From positions 898,019-944,637 of the forward strand of contig MNCI01002682.1 of NCBI GenBank assembly GCA_015680685.1: a stretch of 46,619 bases of DNA, given 5' to 3'. The stretch is from Gnetum montanum. Its lineage: Eukaryota > Streptophyta > Gnetopsida > Gnetales > Gnetaceae. The stretch's first letter is position 1. Every line of letters begins with the position of its first letter. The position numbers and the translations under genes are program-made. Below the pieces are notes generated by a model. It was given only the letters and a program-made list of their open reading frames with translations. It had not been told where the DNA came from and did no database searches. Positions 23,012 to 35,082 of the stretch are shown one piece after another.

Positions 23012-24060
23012 TTGGAATGTAGATTCACATTCCCTAGTCTAGATGAACGGAACATTTTTCTTCGTGAGTTCCACCAATGGCTTGGTGATTTTTGAGAAAT
23101 TTTTGATGAAGCATTAGTAGTAACCAATGTGGCCAAGGAATGACCGAACATCTTTTACAGTGCTTGGTTGTTAGATGATTTCTTAGATGACCCTGATTTT
23201 GTCAGGATCTATGCTAATCCCTATCTGTGAAATACGGTGCCCCAGCACAATGCCCTCCTAGACCATTAAGTGGCTTTTCTGCTAGTTGAGCTGTAGGTTA
23301 GTGTCCACACATCTTTTCTGAACTTGCTAAAGGTAGTCCAAGGCTTGGTCAAACATGGCCCCATAGGTAGAGAATTCATCCATGAAGACTTCTACCCCAT
23401 TGTCAATTTGTTGCTAGAAGATGCTGAGGACAAGTCGTTGGAAAATGGCATGCGCATTACATAGGCCAAAAGGCATCTTTTTGTATGCAAACGTCCCCCA
23501 GGGACTTGTGAAGGTTTCTTGGCCTGGTCTTCTAGCACAATTTGGATTTGGTTATAGCCACTATAACCATCTAAAAGGTTGTAATAACGATGCCCCACAA
23601 TGGTATCTAACACTTGGTCCACAAATGGGAGCGGGAAGTAATCTTTAAAGGTAGCCATGTTGAGCAATTAGAAATCTATACAAACCCTCCATTTTCCACC
23701 CTTCTTTGGCATAATAATGAGTGGACTGACCCATTCACTATTGATGATAGAGTAGATGAACCCTACTTTTAGCAACTGCTCAATTTCATTTTTGACGACC
23801 TACTTCAATTTGGGGTTCAATCACCTTTGTGGTTGTCTTCGTGGCTTCATGGAGGGATCGATGTAAATCTAATGTTGGCAAACCCTAGGATCCACTCCCG
23901 TTAACTCAAGATATGACCATGCAAAAGCAGCTTCCCATTTGTTCACCACCTTCAGTAATTTCTTCTTCTGTTCAGGAGCAATGGTGGCATTGATAATCAC
24001 CGGTTTCCCATTATGCAAAAATTCATATTCTAGGTGGGCCAGTAAAGGTTTGAGTTCCAA
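23012..24060 (-). pseudogene. Reverse transcriptase remnant (element D)
   Basis: The N-terminal part at 23869-24060 reads MELKPLLAHLEYEFLHNGKP and EAAFAWSYLELTGVDPRVCQ, the lead-in to RT typical of Athila elements. Downstream come WVSPLIIMPKKGGKWRVCIDF, then at 23392-23667 KDYFPLPFVDQVLDTIVGH and YYNLLDGYSGYNQI. The catalytic F/Y-x-D-D box at 23369-23386 reads FMDEF, with Glu in place of the second Asp. RSFLGHIGYY near 23130 marks the end of the RT connection region. Several in-frame stops, most of them TAG, interrupt the gene. The domain order and wording support the Athila lineage; a tree would be needed for proof. Confidence 0.85.
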
Positions 24061-24482
24061 GGGCTCTTTTTGAAACTTTCAGGGATTTGCAACTTTCCCC
24101 AATCATCATGGTCATCAACAATGGATACTTGTTGATGAACTTCTTCCAAATGGTCCATGCTTTCTATGTAGGCTCATACAAGCTCCTTAGATGGTTCCAT
24201 GCATAGAGTGCTGCTAGCAGGATCAGCGGTCAGCCACTAGGTACCTTCTTGAGTTGTGACTATTGCATACAGGCATTGTTGGACTTGATATTCCTCAGTA
24301 CACCAACTGCATGCTTAAATAGATGTCCACTTAGCAAACCACAACTGCTGCACACAGTTGCATCCAGAGTCATTGTATGCGATTCATGAAACGTGCTTCT
24401 TCTCGATCTTTCCAAAAAGATTTTCCTTTGAAATTTCAAGGGAAAGATCTCGAAGTCCTAGTCTTGCATCCATTATGCTCAA

Positions 24483-24866
24483 CTAGGCTCTTCCCACTAT
24501 TATTGGGAGGTTCCCTTTGAAATTATGAACATGGATGATAAGGAAATCAATAGGATAGGACCACCCACAAATGGTGGTCACAATGTCCTTCAACAATCCC
24601 AAGGGAATAGTAATGGATTGGTCTGCCAGCTTGAGTTGAATGTTGCTCTTCTTCAATGGGGGCAGGTTCCAATTCTTATACATGTCATGTGAAATTAAAT
24701 TGACTCCTAACCCTAAATCTAGAAGGGCTTTACATGGTGTATTTCCTACCACCTGAAGATAGATGAGGGGACTCCCCAGATTAGTGAATTTTTGGGGAAG
24801 ATGGCTTGCCTTTATCCAGTCGGTCACTGCATGTGTGAGCATGACCATTTGTACGTTGGAGGGCAT
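24483..24866 (-). pseudogene. Aspartic protease remnant (element D)
   Basis: An open stretch of 127 codons reads LPQKFTNLGSPLIYLQVVGN, CKALLDLGLGVNLISHDMYK and NIQLKLADQSITIPLGLLKD. The D-L-G-L-G catalytic loop and the L-A-D-Q-S-I block are those of Athila-type proteases (DLGASVNLMP, LQLADRS in better copies, from memory). It would process Gag-Pol. The Asp is kept, but the Ala after Gly is Leu. The stretch begins and ends inside the larger gag-pol reading and has no start of its own. Confidence 0.85.
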
Positions 24867-25531
24867 TTGGTTTGAAGGCTACTTGAAGGGTGGAATAGTG
24901 GAGGAAATTTGAGGTTCAAGGGCACTAGCCACAAGTGTGTGTGAGGGTGTGATTAAGTTATTGGGCCATAAGAAGGGATATTTTTGTGGCTTGGCTTCTA
25001 GTCCACTCAGCTAAGGAGTCAGTTGTAGGTTATTAGCCCTCATAGCATTGCGTTACTATGGCTGTGATGGGATTTCCCCTTGCATGGATGGAGCAGGTGG
25101 TAACTGAGTGGGGTGCTGTTGAGTAGGGATGGTAGGAGAAGGTGATGGAGAATAGTAAAGATGTGGGCTTTCCCCCTAGGTGATGGAGATTGTGGTCAAA
25201 AATATTCTAGGGGGTGGTAGAAATTCTAAAAGGTTGCGTAACTAGAAGAGTCCCTTGGAGAGACTGGTTGCTAAACATAGTACCCATAGGGATTTGGCTA
25301 TCGATAAGGGTACTGCTGCCTTGGAGGTGGCATCCCCCACACTTATGGGTGCTACCACTACTGAAAGTGTTTAAAAGGTTGTGGTGGTGCTCCACTTGGA
25401 TAGTATCCTTATTGCTGGTGGAACTACCTAGGATTGCCTTGTGGGTAAGGCAACCTTCGGGGTGTTTGCCTCTTTGCCAAACGAGGGTTCAACGCATACA
25501 CCCCAAATTCTTGTAGATGTGACACTATGGG
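24867..25531 (-). pseudogene. Gag C-terminal linker region (element D)
   Basis: Between the gag zinc knuckle and the protease the minus strand reads as a broken, Pro/Gln/Ser/Tyr-rich chain (for example YPSGAPPQPFKHF and MPPPRQQYPYR). Element F has a comparable low-complexity stretch at 36964-37700. This kind of linker is usual in Gag and has no catalytic role. Stops are frequent. Confidence 0.55.
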
Positions 25532-27319
25532 ACAACACCCCTTAGGATGTTCATATTGGCATATGTCACATTCATCATCCTCCTCTGTGTTAGAGTCTGC
25601 AACCTATTCAACTACAACAACTTTTCCCTTACCCTTATGGTGGGCACGCTCAGCTTCCTTCTTCCTATATCGATCACAATCATTACCTTGATCTCTAGAC
25701 TCCTCTGCGATTTTTAGAATACTTTGAAATTTTTCATCTAAAGAGTCCCACATCTTATCAACCTTTGCTGATATTTTAGAGGAAAATTTCTATAGGGTCA
25801 CGGTTTTTCAGTTCACCGCTACATCTAGTGGTAATTCCTCCTCCTCTTCACAAAATCAGACCTCCCTCTTTCTAATGGAGGGATCATGATTATATTCCTC
25901 TACATTCTCCTTCTTTCTGAGTTCCCCCTCTTCTTTAGCCACTTGGTCAATGAGGTGTTGTAGTTGATAGGCACTTAGTTCTGATAGTCATCCTTGGGCA
26001 TACACGCCAAGGATCTTTCTAGTTTCGAAACAGATCCCATCAATGATATGGCAAAGTTGTGCTCGTTGAGAGTAGCTATGACTAGGGCACTAATGTAATA
26101 ATGAATAGTATCTACTCATGGCTGCATCCAAGGGTTCATGATTACCTTGCTTCCAATCTTGGATTTGACATCTCAAATTTGCCACTTTGGAGTAGGTTTA
26201 ATACTTATCATTGAAGATCTCCAGCATCGTACTCCATCTCCTAATTGATTTTGGTTCCAAAGATCGGTACCAGCTTTCTGCTTCCTTAATGAGTGTGCGA
26301 TGGAATAGCTTAAGCTTTTGCCAATAATTGTTGATGTTCTACAAGGTGCAAGCATCATGAAACACTTGCCAATCATTGTATCCCCCTTCAAATCTGGGGA
26401 TGTTGTTCATGTCAATGCATTTGATCCAGCTATCCTTCAAGTGCCTATTGGGTATTTGAACTACCTCAGTGATATGGAGCATGCTTCAAGTAGCCAACAA
26501 TGGCTTATCTTATTTATAGTCCTGGTAAGGACCATGATGTCTATGATGATTTCGGCTACCTCTCCTTTCATGATGGTGAGCTTTGCACGATTGGTCACGC
26601 GCTACCTCATGCTGTTCCCTTAGGTCCTTATGACCACCATCACCTCGCTCCTTTCCACCATGGTTATGATCATATTCTGAACTAGATGAAGGTAGAGGGT
26701 AGTGAGAGGATGGAGAAGAAGGAGAGGAATTACCATTTCCCTAGTGTCGATCTCCCCCTCTACTCTGATGACAACCTCGATCTTTTTGTCCATATTTTAG
26801 TGTGCTGTGACCTCTCCTACGTGACCCTCCATCCTCTTGGGGATCCCAATCACTTGATTGCTTATTCAGGATGATGGAATGAATGATTTGATGCCCTAGA
26901 GGAAGTTTAGCTAAATGGGAATCATGAAAGATAGGCTCCCCATCGTCCTGCAGCCCTTACAAGAATAAGGGGTTATTGAACTATTTCCCCTTTGTGTGTT
27001 CATACCATTTTGCCTGCTGCTAGTCTCATACCCATTGGGCCTTAATGGGATGATAGTCCTAGTAGTCATGGTCCTTCATGACGTACTCCACACTGCGGTC
27101 CTGGATGCCTAGTTTGGCAAGGTTGTGAAACAGTATTCCAGGAGCTGATCGGTCATGCGATAGTATGATGTTGCCTTTCATGTCCTACCATCTCAAATGT
27201 TCATCCTCATGTAGGATGAAGGTGAAGTTGGGGACATATTCATCTGGATGCGTGTAGACCACCCAACATTCTTGTGGCATCGGTGGGTTGGATTCATCTC
27301 ACCTGTGAGAAGAAGACAT
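25532..27319 (-). pseudogene. Gag pseudogene with CX2CX3HX4C knuckle (element D)
   Basis: A likely start is ATG 27319 (MSSSHR, stop, DESNPPMPQECWVVYTHPDEY). The gag domain lies around 26050-26330: QKLKLFHRTLIKEAESWYRSL, RRWSTMLEIFNDKY, then NLRCQIQDWKQGNHEPLDAA. It aligns residue by residue with element F 38187-38498 (KVWYRSLKQNSIQHW, RKQIQEWKEAQHEPLDTALE). The knuckle at 25532-25570 reads CDICQYEHPKGCC, a C-x2-C-x3-H-x4-C spacing familiar from Athila gags. At least one stop, in NDKY*TY, corresponds to CAA in element F, so a C-to-T change made it. Confidence 0.82.
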
Positions 27320-27463
27320 GTTGGATGTTAGATGATCCACTAATTGGTCTACCTTACTTTTTACTTAGTCTACCTAGTGTGTGTAAATTTTACTATCCTG
27401 GTCCGTTCCAATGATGTGAATGATAATTTTGCTAAGGTTAAATGGTGCATGTAAGACTAATAG

Positions 27464-27481
27464 TCCTTGGCAATGGCACCA
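27464..27481 (-). other. Primer-binding site, tRNA-Asp type (element D)
   Basis: The minus strand reads TGGTGCCATTGCCAAGGA two bases after the 5' LTR. It differs from the Athila tRNA-Asp site TGGCGCCGTTGCCGGGGA (recalled) by four transitions, all C-to-T or G-to-A. Confidence 0.85.
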
Positions 27482-27482
27482 A

Positions 27483-28339
27483 TGATGAGCAGCTAGGTAC
27501 GCCTACGCCCAACCATGCAAATCACGGGTGTTCACACACAACTCGGTTGAATTCTATAGACCGTAAGCACTTTGCATACACCAGATCGTAACCAGAAAAA
27601 ACTTTTGTTAGAATGGTCGTTGTTTTCCCAACCTCAGTTGTGATGTTCTGATTGCGATGGTTAAGTAAGATTGAGGTAACTGATTTTTATGGCTTTTTCA
27701 CTTTATCTTCTACCATCTAATTCTTGGAATGGAAAGTAAGGAATGAAATATTATGTAATCTATAATTATCCTAACCTATATCTTAACTTTTCCTAGCATA
27801 AGTATCTGATCCCATCTTCCATGCACATCCTAAGAATTCCCTAAACACTATTGGGCTACTAGACGTTAAGCATCGCTGGGTTGCCAAGTGTTGGGTTTAT
27901 GTTGAAGATAGTCGTACTTATGGTTTCTACGAACTATAAAAGAGCAATAGCGATTAAAATAATAACAATGAAAACTTAATGAACTATTAAAGCATAGAAG
28001 TATTAAACTATTAAATGCATTAAATGACTAAGTCCAATTGCTGCAAGGAATGATTGAAAAGCTCATCTTTATTATCATTCACACCAATGGGCTCAGGTAC
28101 ATCAACGCTCAAATAAAGAGCCGGACAACTTTCTTACACCTACTATGAGCACTTGGGAAAATATTCTAACTCTCGCAGAAACAAATTGCAAGAGCTTCGC
28201 TACAACTACCAAAAAGGTACCTAAGTGTGGTGGGAGCCCACTTATTTATAGGCTGAAACAGACTCTATGTAAACAGGGCCATGTCGACACGTGGAAGGAT
28301 GCATCAACAAGGCCACATCGACCGTTTAACACTTCATCA
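27483..28339 (-). repeat. 5' LTR of element D
   Basis: TGATGAGCAGC...CTTCATCA in plus view; partner of 15145-16034. It is followed at 28340-28344 by CCTAG, the exact copy of the other flank. Confidence 0.92.
28242..28250 (-). promoter_or_regulatory. TATA box in the 5' LTR of element D
   Basis: The minus strand reads TATAAATAAG in the middle of the LTR, conserved in the partner LTR (15901-15910) and as TATAAATAAG in the 5' LTR of element F. It is the likely promoter core for the element's RNA. Confidence 0.65.
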
Positions 28340-28344
28340 CCTAG
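28340..28344. repeat. Target-site duplication of element D (right), CCTAG
   Basis: Exact match to 15140-15144. Confidence 0.9.
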
Positions 28345-31266
28345 TGACAAAAATTCAAATTTATGTCATCTAAATTAAGGCTAATATAGCATGTCACTTG
28401 GAATTGATGACATAGCTCACCTTGGGAATCAAAGAAAAATTTTTTTATCAACCACTATGCCAAATTATAATGCATAACATTACTATGTTGAATTAGTTGA
28501 AACCTTTTGCCTATGAATACATGTTACCTAAGGGTGAAAATCATTAGTTTTAGTCAATTATAGCCAAACTCTTATAGTTTTCTTTCATGATTTCTACTTA
28601 ATTAGAAAATGCTCATATTGTGTTTCAAAGTTATTTAAAAAATATTTATTCAAGATGTTAATCTTAATTTACAATACTTCAAGCACTAAGATTGATTTAT
28701 AATATATTATGGCACTTTAACATTAGCTTAATTTACCTTTCTTACAATTTATGTTTTACACAATTTATATTTTCAAATCATTATTAATATTAGTTAGCTT
28801 AATATTTACTTTTACACTTGTTGTTAAAACATTGAAATAATTATGCCAAAAACTTGAATGCTAAATAATATTAACTTAGCTCACTTAGTAGTTAGTTAAA
28901 TTGGTTTGCCTAGTTGTTAATTAACTTAGGTTGCTTAATAGTTAATGCATGGATCCAAGAGCATGATGACGAGTTGACATAACAAATGCATATATAGTTA
29001 ATTAGCATTAGTTTAGAATTATTTCTATTTTTAGTAAAACAAAACTATACTACATCAACAATATGACTTGGTCATGCTTAACCATACATTGTAAGCAACT
29101 GCAACTATAAACTAGAAAGACAACAACTTGTGATCCACTAATCCTACTTCTAAATGTTTAGCTAATCCAAGCTTGGAATTTTACCTCTTATTTTGATATT
29201 TAGAGAATTTTCAAGTATTTTACAACTATTTTAATAGGTTTTCAATTTTATAAAACATTCACTTTTATGAACTTACTATTATAAATACAATCAATAGTTG
29301 ATAGAAAAAATCATTTATACATAGTCAACAAACTATGGATTGATAAGTCTATAGAAATTAATGTAAATAGCCTTCATTATTCATATTATGAGACACCACA
29401 TTATAAGGATGGAAGCTATAAATATCATTTTATAGTTCAATACATTTTACAACATTCCTTTTCTTATTATTCTCTACCTTTGATGCTTATTATTTATGTA
29501 TTATTGCTATAATAATGATACTACTAAACTCATGGTAATGTTAATGTTATGTGAATAACAACAATGAAGACTTTTAATTTATCTAAAAAATCTCAAAATA
29601 CTTAAACATTTTTAAGAAATACATCAAACGTAAAGTAGTTTGAAGGGAACTATAAATTGAAATTCCAAGTCTATGCCTATCTTTTCTATGGATTACAATA
29701 AAGTCTACTATGTACACTTGTATATATTTTAGGTATGGAAACCACTCACCACCCATAATTTATATCATGGTTGATGAATACACTAGGTGTTTAAGAGTAG
29801 TAGTAATTATACAAGATCACTACTTTATGCTATATACCTTCTCATATTAATATATACTAGGAAGCACACATATTACTCATTTTTTGATAATAACTACCTC
29901 TCATAGGTTGGAAAGTCCAGAGTTAGTCAAGAACAAAGAAAGAATGCAAATTAAGAAGCATGAGACCTAGCAAGTGCATATGACACATTTTCATGATAAC
30001 CCATTCTACTTTGATTTCACATTTATCTTCAACTACGATGAGTAACTCAATTGAAGGGATCCCATTCGTAACATTGTCAAGCAACTTAATAGATCAAATA
30101 CTTTCATGCTATAGCAACCACTTACAAGGGTCAAGTTGGACCATGTGTAAAGAGGTTACCACATCAAAAAGAAAATTATGAAGCCCTATCAATCTAATCT
30201 TATTTAGCATAGCACAAACTAAAGATTAAATCAATAGCATCAATACAATAAGTGAAAGCATGATGTGCCATCAAAGATTGATTAGAACAAACAAATGATG
30301 AAGCACATAGGTCATGTAGGGAAGAAATGTCATATTATGATAAATTTATCTCATGAGAGCCCAAAAATACAATGTCCAACTTCACCAAAAATGAGTTGAG
30401 AAATGTTACTATATGGTCCTTTCTTAGAATGAACCCTACTAAGGATGAAAGAGACTATGAATAAAAGACCTCATAGGCCAAGGATCTCTAGTAAAGAAAG
30501 ATATCAGGATTAAAGAAATCCTAGAAGAAGGTAGAGCTCACACCAACTTAAATGAATCCTCCTTATTTGACAAATTCAATATAAAGGACATAATGGTAAA
30601 AAAAATCCATAAAGAAGGCTAGAAAGAATTGATAAAATGAAACCAAAACACAATAATGAGCAAGGAGGACCTAAATCAAAGATGGAAATTACCATGCTAT
30701 ATAACAAGGATAAGTCATTGTTAGCTATTTCTAGCATGAGCTATTTTGGTATTTCTATAGATAAAAGTCCATATTTTTAGCCCTACACAAAGCATGACAT
30801 AGATTGATATATATTTAAAAAGAAATAAAATAAAATTTTATTTCACACTTATTAATTATAGTTAATCAACCTATAAAATGATGAATTAATTAAGACTTAA
30901 AATGAATCTATGAAAGGTATAATGATCAAACTTTAGACATTAAATTAATTATACAACTTTCTTTCTTTTCTTTATTATTATCATTTTATTAGAAAGACAT
31001 CTAAGATATCACAAACTAAATAGGATCATCATGAAGGCATCATGCTCATCCTACCAAATAAGTCTCAAGAAGGCCAATAGATGAACAAAAACCCAATAAC
31101 TGTTTAACTGTTTGCACTTACCCTCAAACACAAGCCTTATAACTTGAGACACAAGCACATATTTTTTAAGTCTTTTTTAAAGATCTTTCTAAAATAGATG
31201 GTAATTAATAACAATCAAGGTAAATACATGTGTAATCAATTCATGAATTCTCATAAGTATAATAAA
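28345..31266. other. AT-rich intergenic DNA without recognised genes
   Basis: About 2.9 kb, strongly AT-rich, with stops in all frames and only short open stretches (longest about 60 codons). I looked for gag, pol, tRNA-like and inverted-terminal-repeat signals and found none that convinced me. A small three-unit tandem repeat lies at 28872-28946. It may be host DNA or a very old element past recognition. Confidence 0.6.
28872..28946. repeat. Three-unit degenerate 25-bp tandem repeat
   Basis: Units at 28872-28896, 28897-28921 and 28922-28946 follow the pattern TAAcTTaGtT..C.TAGTtGTTAaT. Examples are TAACTTAGCTCACTTAGTAG and TAACTTAGGTTGCTTAATAG. Confidence 0.65.
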
Positions 31267-31271
31267 CTCTA
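31267..31271. repeat. Target-site duplication of element F (left), CTCTA
   Basis: CTCTA before the left LTR; TTCTA follows the right LTR at 39866-39870. Four of five bases agree and the fifth differs by a transition. Confidence 0.65.
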
Positions 31272-32114
31272 TGATGAGTGGCAAGGTACCCCTACACTCA
31301 ACCATACGAATATGAGCATTACACACGCGATTTGGTCGAACTCCGCAGATAGACTAGTTGTGGCATCTAGACAGTTAGCCATAGGTCGTAATTCGTTGTC
31401 TTCCCACCTGGACTAGTATTATCTTTGTCACATATGATTTAGTCTATAGTGAGGTTTATGATGTGGTTTCTAATCTAACACTACTCCTGAAGGCAATGGA
31501 AAGTAGTATTCACTAATCTAGAAGAGAAAGGATGAGAGAGAATCTAAGCTAGCCTAAGTACGATGAGCATCCATTCCTTAATTATCCATACACATCTTGG
31601 ACTTCGTGCATGACTACCACTGGGATTACCAAGCGTAGATCCTAGGTATGCTACTAGGTTACCAAGTAGTCACACTTAAATGCTCATAATCAAGTCGTAC
31701 TCATTCCGCAGTTAACAGGAGTTTAAGGGTAAGAAGAGATTAACTAGGAAAGAAGTAAATAACAATTAAATAAATAATTAAGCTAAGTGAATGCTACAAT
31801 GATGAAGTAATCTCAATCTTTATTGCTAGTCATGTGCATGTCCAAGTACGTCACACTCGAATAAGGATGTCGTACAATTACAATCACCACACTGCAAGCA
31901 TACACTAAGAGGAAAAGGGCTGAGAGAAAGAAATTTAACACTAAAACTAAAAACTACTTACCAAAAAATTGACTTAAAAGCCAACTTCCTATCAGATCTT
32001 TCTACCTCTTTTTTATAGATGAGGAGACAGGCTATGATATCGCACATGCGATATCACGGCTGGGCTATTATATCGCGTACACGATATTGCAATCAATTAA
32101 AATGTGACTCATCA
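31272..32114 (-). repeat. 3' LTR of element F
   Basis: TGATGAGTGGCAAGGTACCCC...GACTCATCA in plus view. It pairs with 39039-39865 by continuous alignment with scattered substitutions. It shares AAGGTACCCCTAC.C.CAACCAT with the element D LTRs, so the two are subfamilies of one family. Confidence 0.92.
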
Positions 32115-32126
32115 TACCCCCATGAC
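32115..32126 (-). other. Polypurine tract of element F
   Basis: The minus strand reads GTCATGGGGGTA directly before the LTR. It is preceded by CTCGAGGACGAGTTTTCATT, as in element D. Confidence 0.85.
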
Positions 32127-32279
32127 TGAATGAAAACTCGTCCTCGAGTTATAGTGATTACACAGTGGATAGGTGTCAGATTATTAGATGGTAAAAATGG
32201 ATTTATGCCACAGTGTGGAATGAAAATAAAATTGAGACACAACACAAAGAATGTGCTAAAACTACAAAATTTATGGAAC

Positions 32280-35069
32280 TCATGTATTTCCTGGTGGCGG
32301 TGGCTTCTCCATTGGTGCTTTCCCTTTGTCTTGTGCTCCAGGTTTTGAGACTTGATGGCATTGGAGTATGGCCTAGAGCTTCTCCTCTTCAATCTAGGGA
32401 TCTTGTGTTGTCCAATCTAATGTTCTGATGTTTGACAGAGTCAAAACTTCCCATGGGTAGGGTAGTTGTGAAAACATTTGATTGGCCTTGACATACCAAG
32501 CCACAAATACTCATCATTCCTCCTCATAGGCTCTAGCTTTGTCTCTGTATTCTTGGAGATCTGCAAGCCATCAAGCCAAATCTATTGCAACACATTTTTG
32601 GCCTTGGTAGCTTGCCTTCACCACCTCAAGTTCATAATTTGCAATCTCCAATTGTTGCAATACCTTCTTGCCTTCTGCAAATTCTATTTCATATTTGATG
32701 TAGGTGGTAGCTACCTGTTGCTCGAGCTTAGTTCTTGGGTTCCCTATTGTTAACATGGCAAGGTTGGCATACCGCAAGTTTGCCAACTCCATGTATTTTG
32801 TAAGATCTTGGATCTGTAGATCCTGGTTTTTAACTTCCACCTGGTGGGCAAAGGCATATGTGTCTAATATGGATTGCCAATCAGTGTGTTGGAAACTGAT
32901 AGTATTGATGTGGGCCTTGGCCATATGGATCTTCTTCTCAAGGATCTATTTTTACATCCCCACCTGGTCTCAGAAATGCTCCTTTAGCTTTTCATGCTTT
33001 TTAGCCTCATTTTACCATGCACTTACCTCGACAACTAACTTTTGGTGAATGGTGTGTACCTCCTCCATTGAGAAGGTTCGATTCTCCCTGGTTAAACAAC
33101 TCATGTTTTGGTTGACTCGAATGAATTTTTCTTACAACTAATGAAAGTGTTCCTTGAGAACATTCTTTTGCTTCTCCACAGTGGTCAACCGAAGGTTGTT
33201 AGCAACAAGCTACTTGTTCTTTTCTTGTAAGGCCTTAAGTGCCTTGATATACGCATGAGTTTGCACCTGTGCTGCAGAGGCATCCAAAATAGTCCTCTCT
33301 TTCTCCTCTACTACCTTTTTATTCTCTGTTAGCAACTTGGTTAGTTGCTCAGTTTCGAAGTGGTCCAGCTGGTCTGTGGGAACAAATTCCAAAGGGTCCT
33401 GTTGTGCTTCTTGTAGGGCCACAAGCTTTTCTTGCAATTTTTGGACTTCTGCTTCAACATGCTTGGCCCTCACCTCTGTCAAGACCAGCTTCCCCTTAGT
33501 GGAAATGAGGTCTTCTTGAATTGTTGTAACATCCTGAGGGATGTCAAATAGGGACATCATTACTTGCCCTGTTTGTAGCAATCGATAAAGCGCATCCTCA
33601 TGTTCCGCATGAGTCATTGAGATTCTAGTCAAAGTTTGAGCATCCCATGCTCCTGTAAGATCTATCAATGGTACAACAAGTACATTGAATGATTCTTTGA
33701 TGTGATTTTTAACCACTTCTATGGCTCCCTCTGCATCCTAGTGTTGCATAACCACCACTGTGGCCCCTTCACCAGTTTCTAATTGTACTTGGAACGATGC
33801 AGTGTTTCCCAAGAGCTGTTATGACAAAGTACTTCCCCCTCCTCCTGTGTGGATGGAAACTTCTCCCCTTGTGTGATCCAAAGAAATCATGGACTGTACA
33901 GCATCGTCGATGATGTAGAAGAGATTTTCATCATCATGACTTCCCAAACTAACCATCTCAACGATGGCCCTGAGATGGCTCATCGACAGTCTATAGTCTT
34001 GCAACTGTGGTGGTTGATCTTCACTCATGCTAGGCCCTACTTCCTATTGTTGGCTGGGTCCCATACTTGGAGGTTGGCTAGGTCTTGCAAGTTGAGTTGT
34101 AGTTGGTTTAGCCATTTTTTCTTCTTTTTGTTCTGGTCCCAACGTCTCGCTAATGATTTTCCTTGCAACTGGCAACTTTAACAATTCAAAATATGAAGCA
34201 TTCTGGGCTTTTTGAAGGACATCATTAGTGTATTCTTTGATCCTAGCATGTTGGCATAGCTTCCTGATAAGGCAAGGGAAGGGCAATGCCATCTTCCCTA
34301 TCTTTCATTCCTCAAACCGCCTTAGGATCTCCTTATAGTATAGATGAGGCAAGTTAGCATCAACCTTTCCCATCAGCACTGCACATCCTCTTGCCACATA
34401 TGTTGATATTCTTTTTAAGCCCTTCATGGGGAAGAGGTGATATGTTCCAATTTGAAAGTAGATCCTTTCTTCCGTCATCAATTCTCCAAACGTCTTCTCC
34501 CTGACATAAGCACTTTCTAACCAAACTCATCACACATCGGGGTCTGAACGGGTGGATAACTAACTAACTTTTGGTCCTATATTTGGAAGGTTTAATACTT
34601 CTGAAATGGCCTACACATAGAAATCAGTTATTACACTACAAATGTTGATGGTGGTGCCTTGTTCTCTATTCTGCTAGAATTGGCACGTCTCCCCTAGGTA
34701 CTAGGCACTACTTTCAAAGAGGATAGGCCATAAGGGAGACCCTTTGAGGTGATCCCCAATAGTCTCAGGAGCAAACTCTACAAAAGATTCAAAGTTTAAT
34801 TCCACAATCACCATAGCAAGGGTGAACCTTTCATGGATAGCCTGAACACAATCTTGGAGCAACGTGAGATGTTGTCCCTGTTCAGGCGCTATAGCAGCTC
34901 CTCCTTCTACTTGGCTAGACTGTATAGTAGGAGGGTCTTCTTGGTGAATGCTAAATGATTATTCCTCCTATTCTGTATGTTGTCTGGTAGGATCTTTTCT
35001 TCCACCTCTCCTAGGTCATTTGCTTCCATCTTGAGTAGAACCTTCATGTTGTCCACGTTTTGGGGCCAT
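32280..35069 (-). pseudogene. ORF3 of element F: frame-preserved but nonsense-riddled
   Basis: ATG 35069 (MAPKRGQHEGSTQDGSK) and the terminal TGA at 32280-32282 (after KAPMEKPPPPGNT) are in the same frame, 930 codons apart. The four longest open segments (34044-34292, 33819-34028, 33210-33716, 32571-32924) are all in that frame too. Decay has therefore been by point mutation, with more than ten stops. Order: basic N-terminus; domain with TYHLFPMKGLKR, CAVLMGK and LPFPCLIRKLCQHA; variable acidic linker; coiled coil at 33210-33716 (ISTKGKLVLTEVRAKHVEAE, VQKLQEKLVALQEAQ); LTKYMELANLRYANLAML block; proline-rich end. The first domain resembles the 'putative plant transposon protein' family. I see no signal peptide or membrane segment. 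Role unknown. Confidence 0.82.
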
Positions 35070-35082
35070 CTGCAATCACACA
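35070..35082 (-). promoter_or_regulatory. Putative 3' splice site immediately before ORF3 (element F)
   Basis: The minus strand reads TGTGTGATTGCAG followed by ATGGC. The TGATTGCAG/ATGGC part is identical in element D although the sequence upstream differs. Position directly at the ATG suggests a spliced ORF3 message; the donor is not identified. Confidence 0.42.

Larger units (their letters stand above)
15145..28339 (-). mobile_element. Element D: complete but inactive Athila-like Ty3/gypsy element, 13.2 kb
   Basis: Bounded by two related LTRs (15145-16034, 27483-28339) and an exact CCTAG duplication. On the minus strand the order is 5' LTR, tRNA-Asp-type primer site, gag, protease, RT, RNase H, integrase, a 2.1 kb noncoding spacer, ORF3, polypurine tract and 3' LTR. 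The primer site, the CX2CX3HX4C gag knuckle, the RT sequence and a gene after integrase all fit the Athila lineage. Every enzyme domain carries stops, frameshifts or catalytic changes, so it cannot move by its own means. Confidence 0.92.

Noticed and set aside
29993-30181. 62-codon plus-strand frame in AT-rich DNA
   Set aside because: No recognisable motif, no extension in either direction, and length within chance for this composition.
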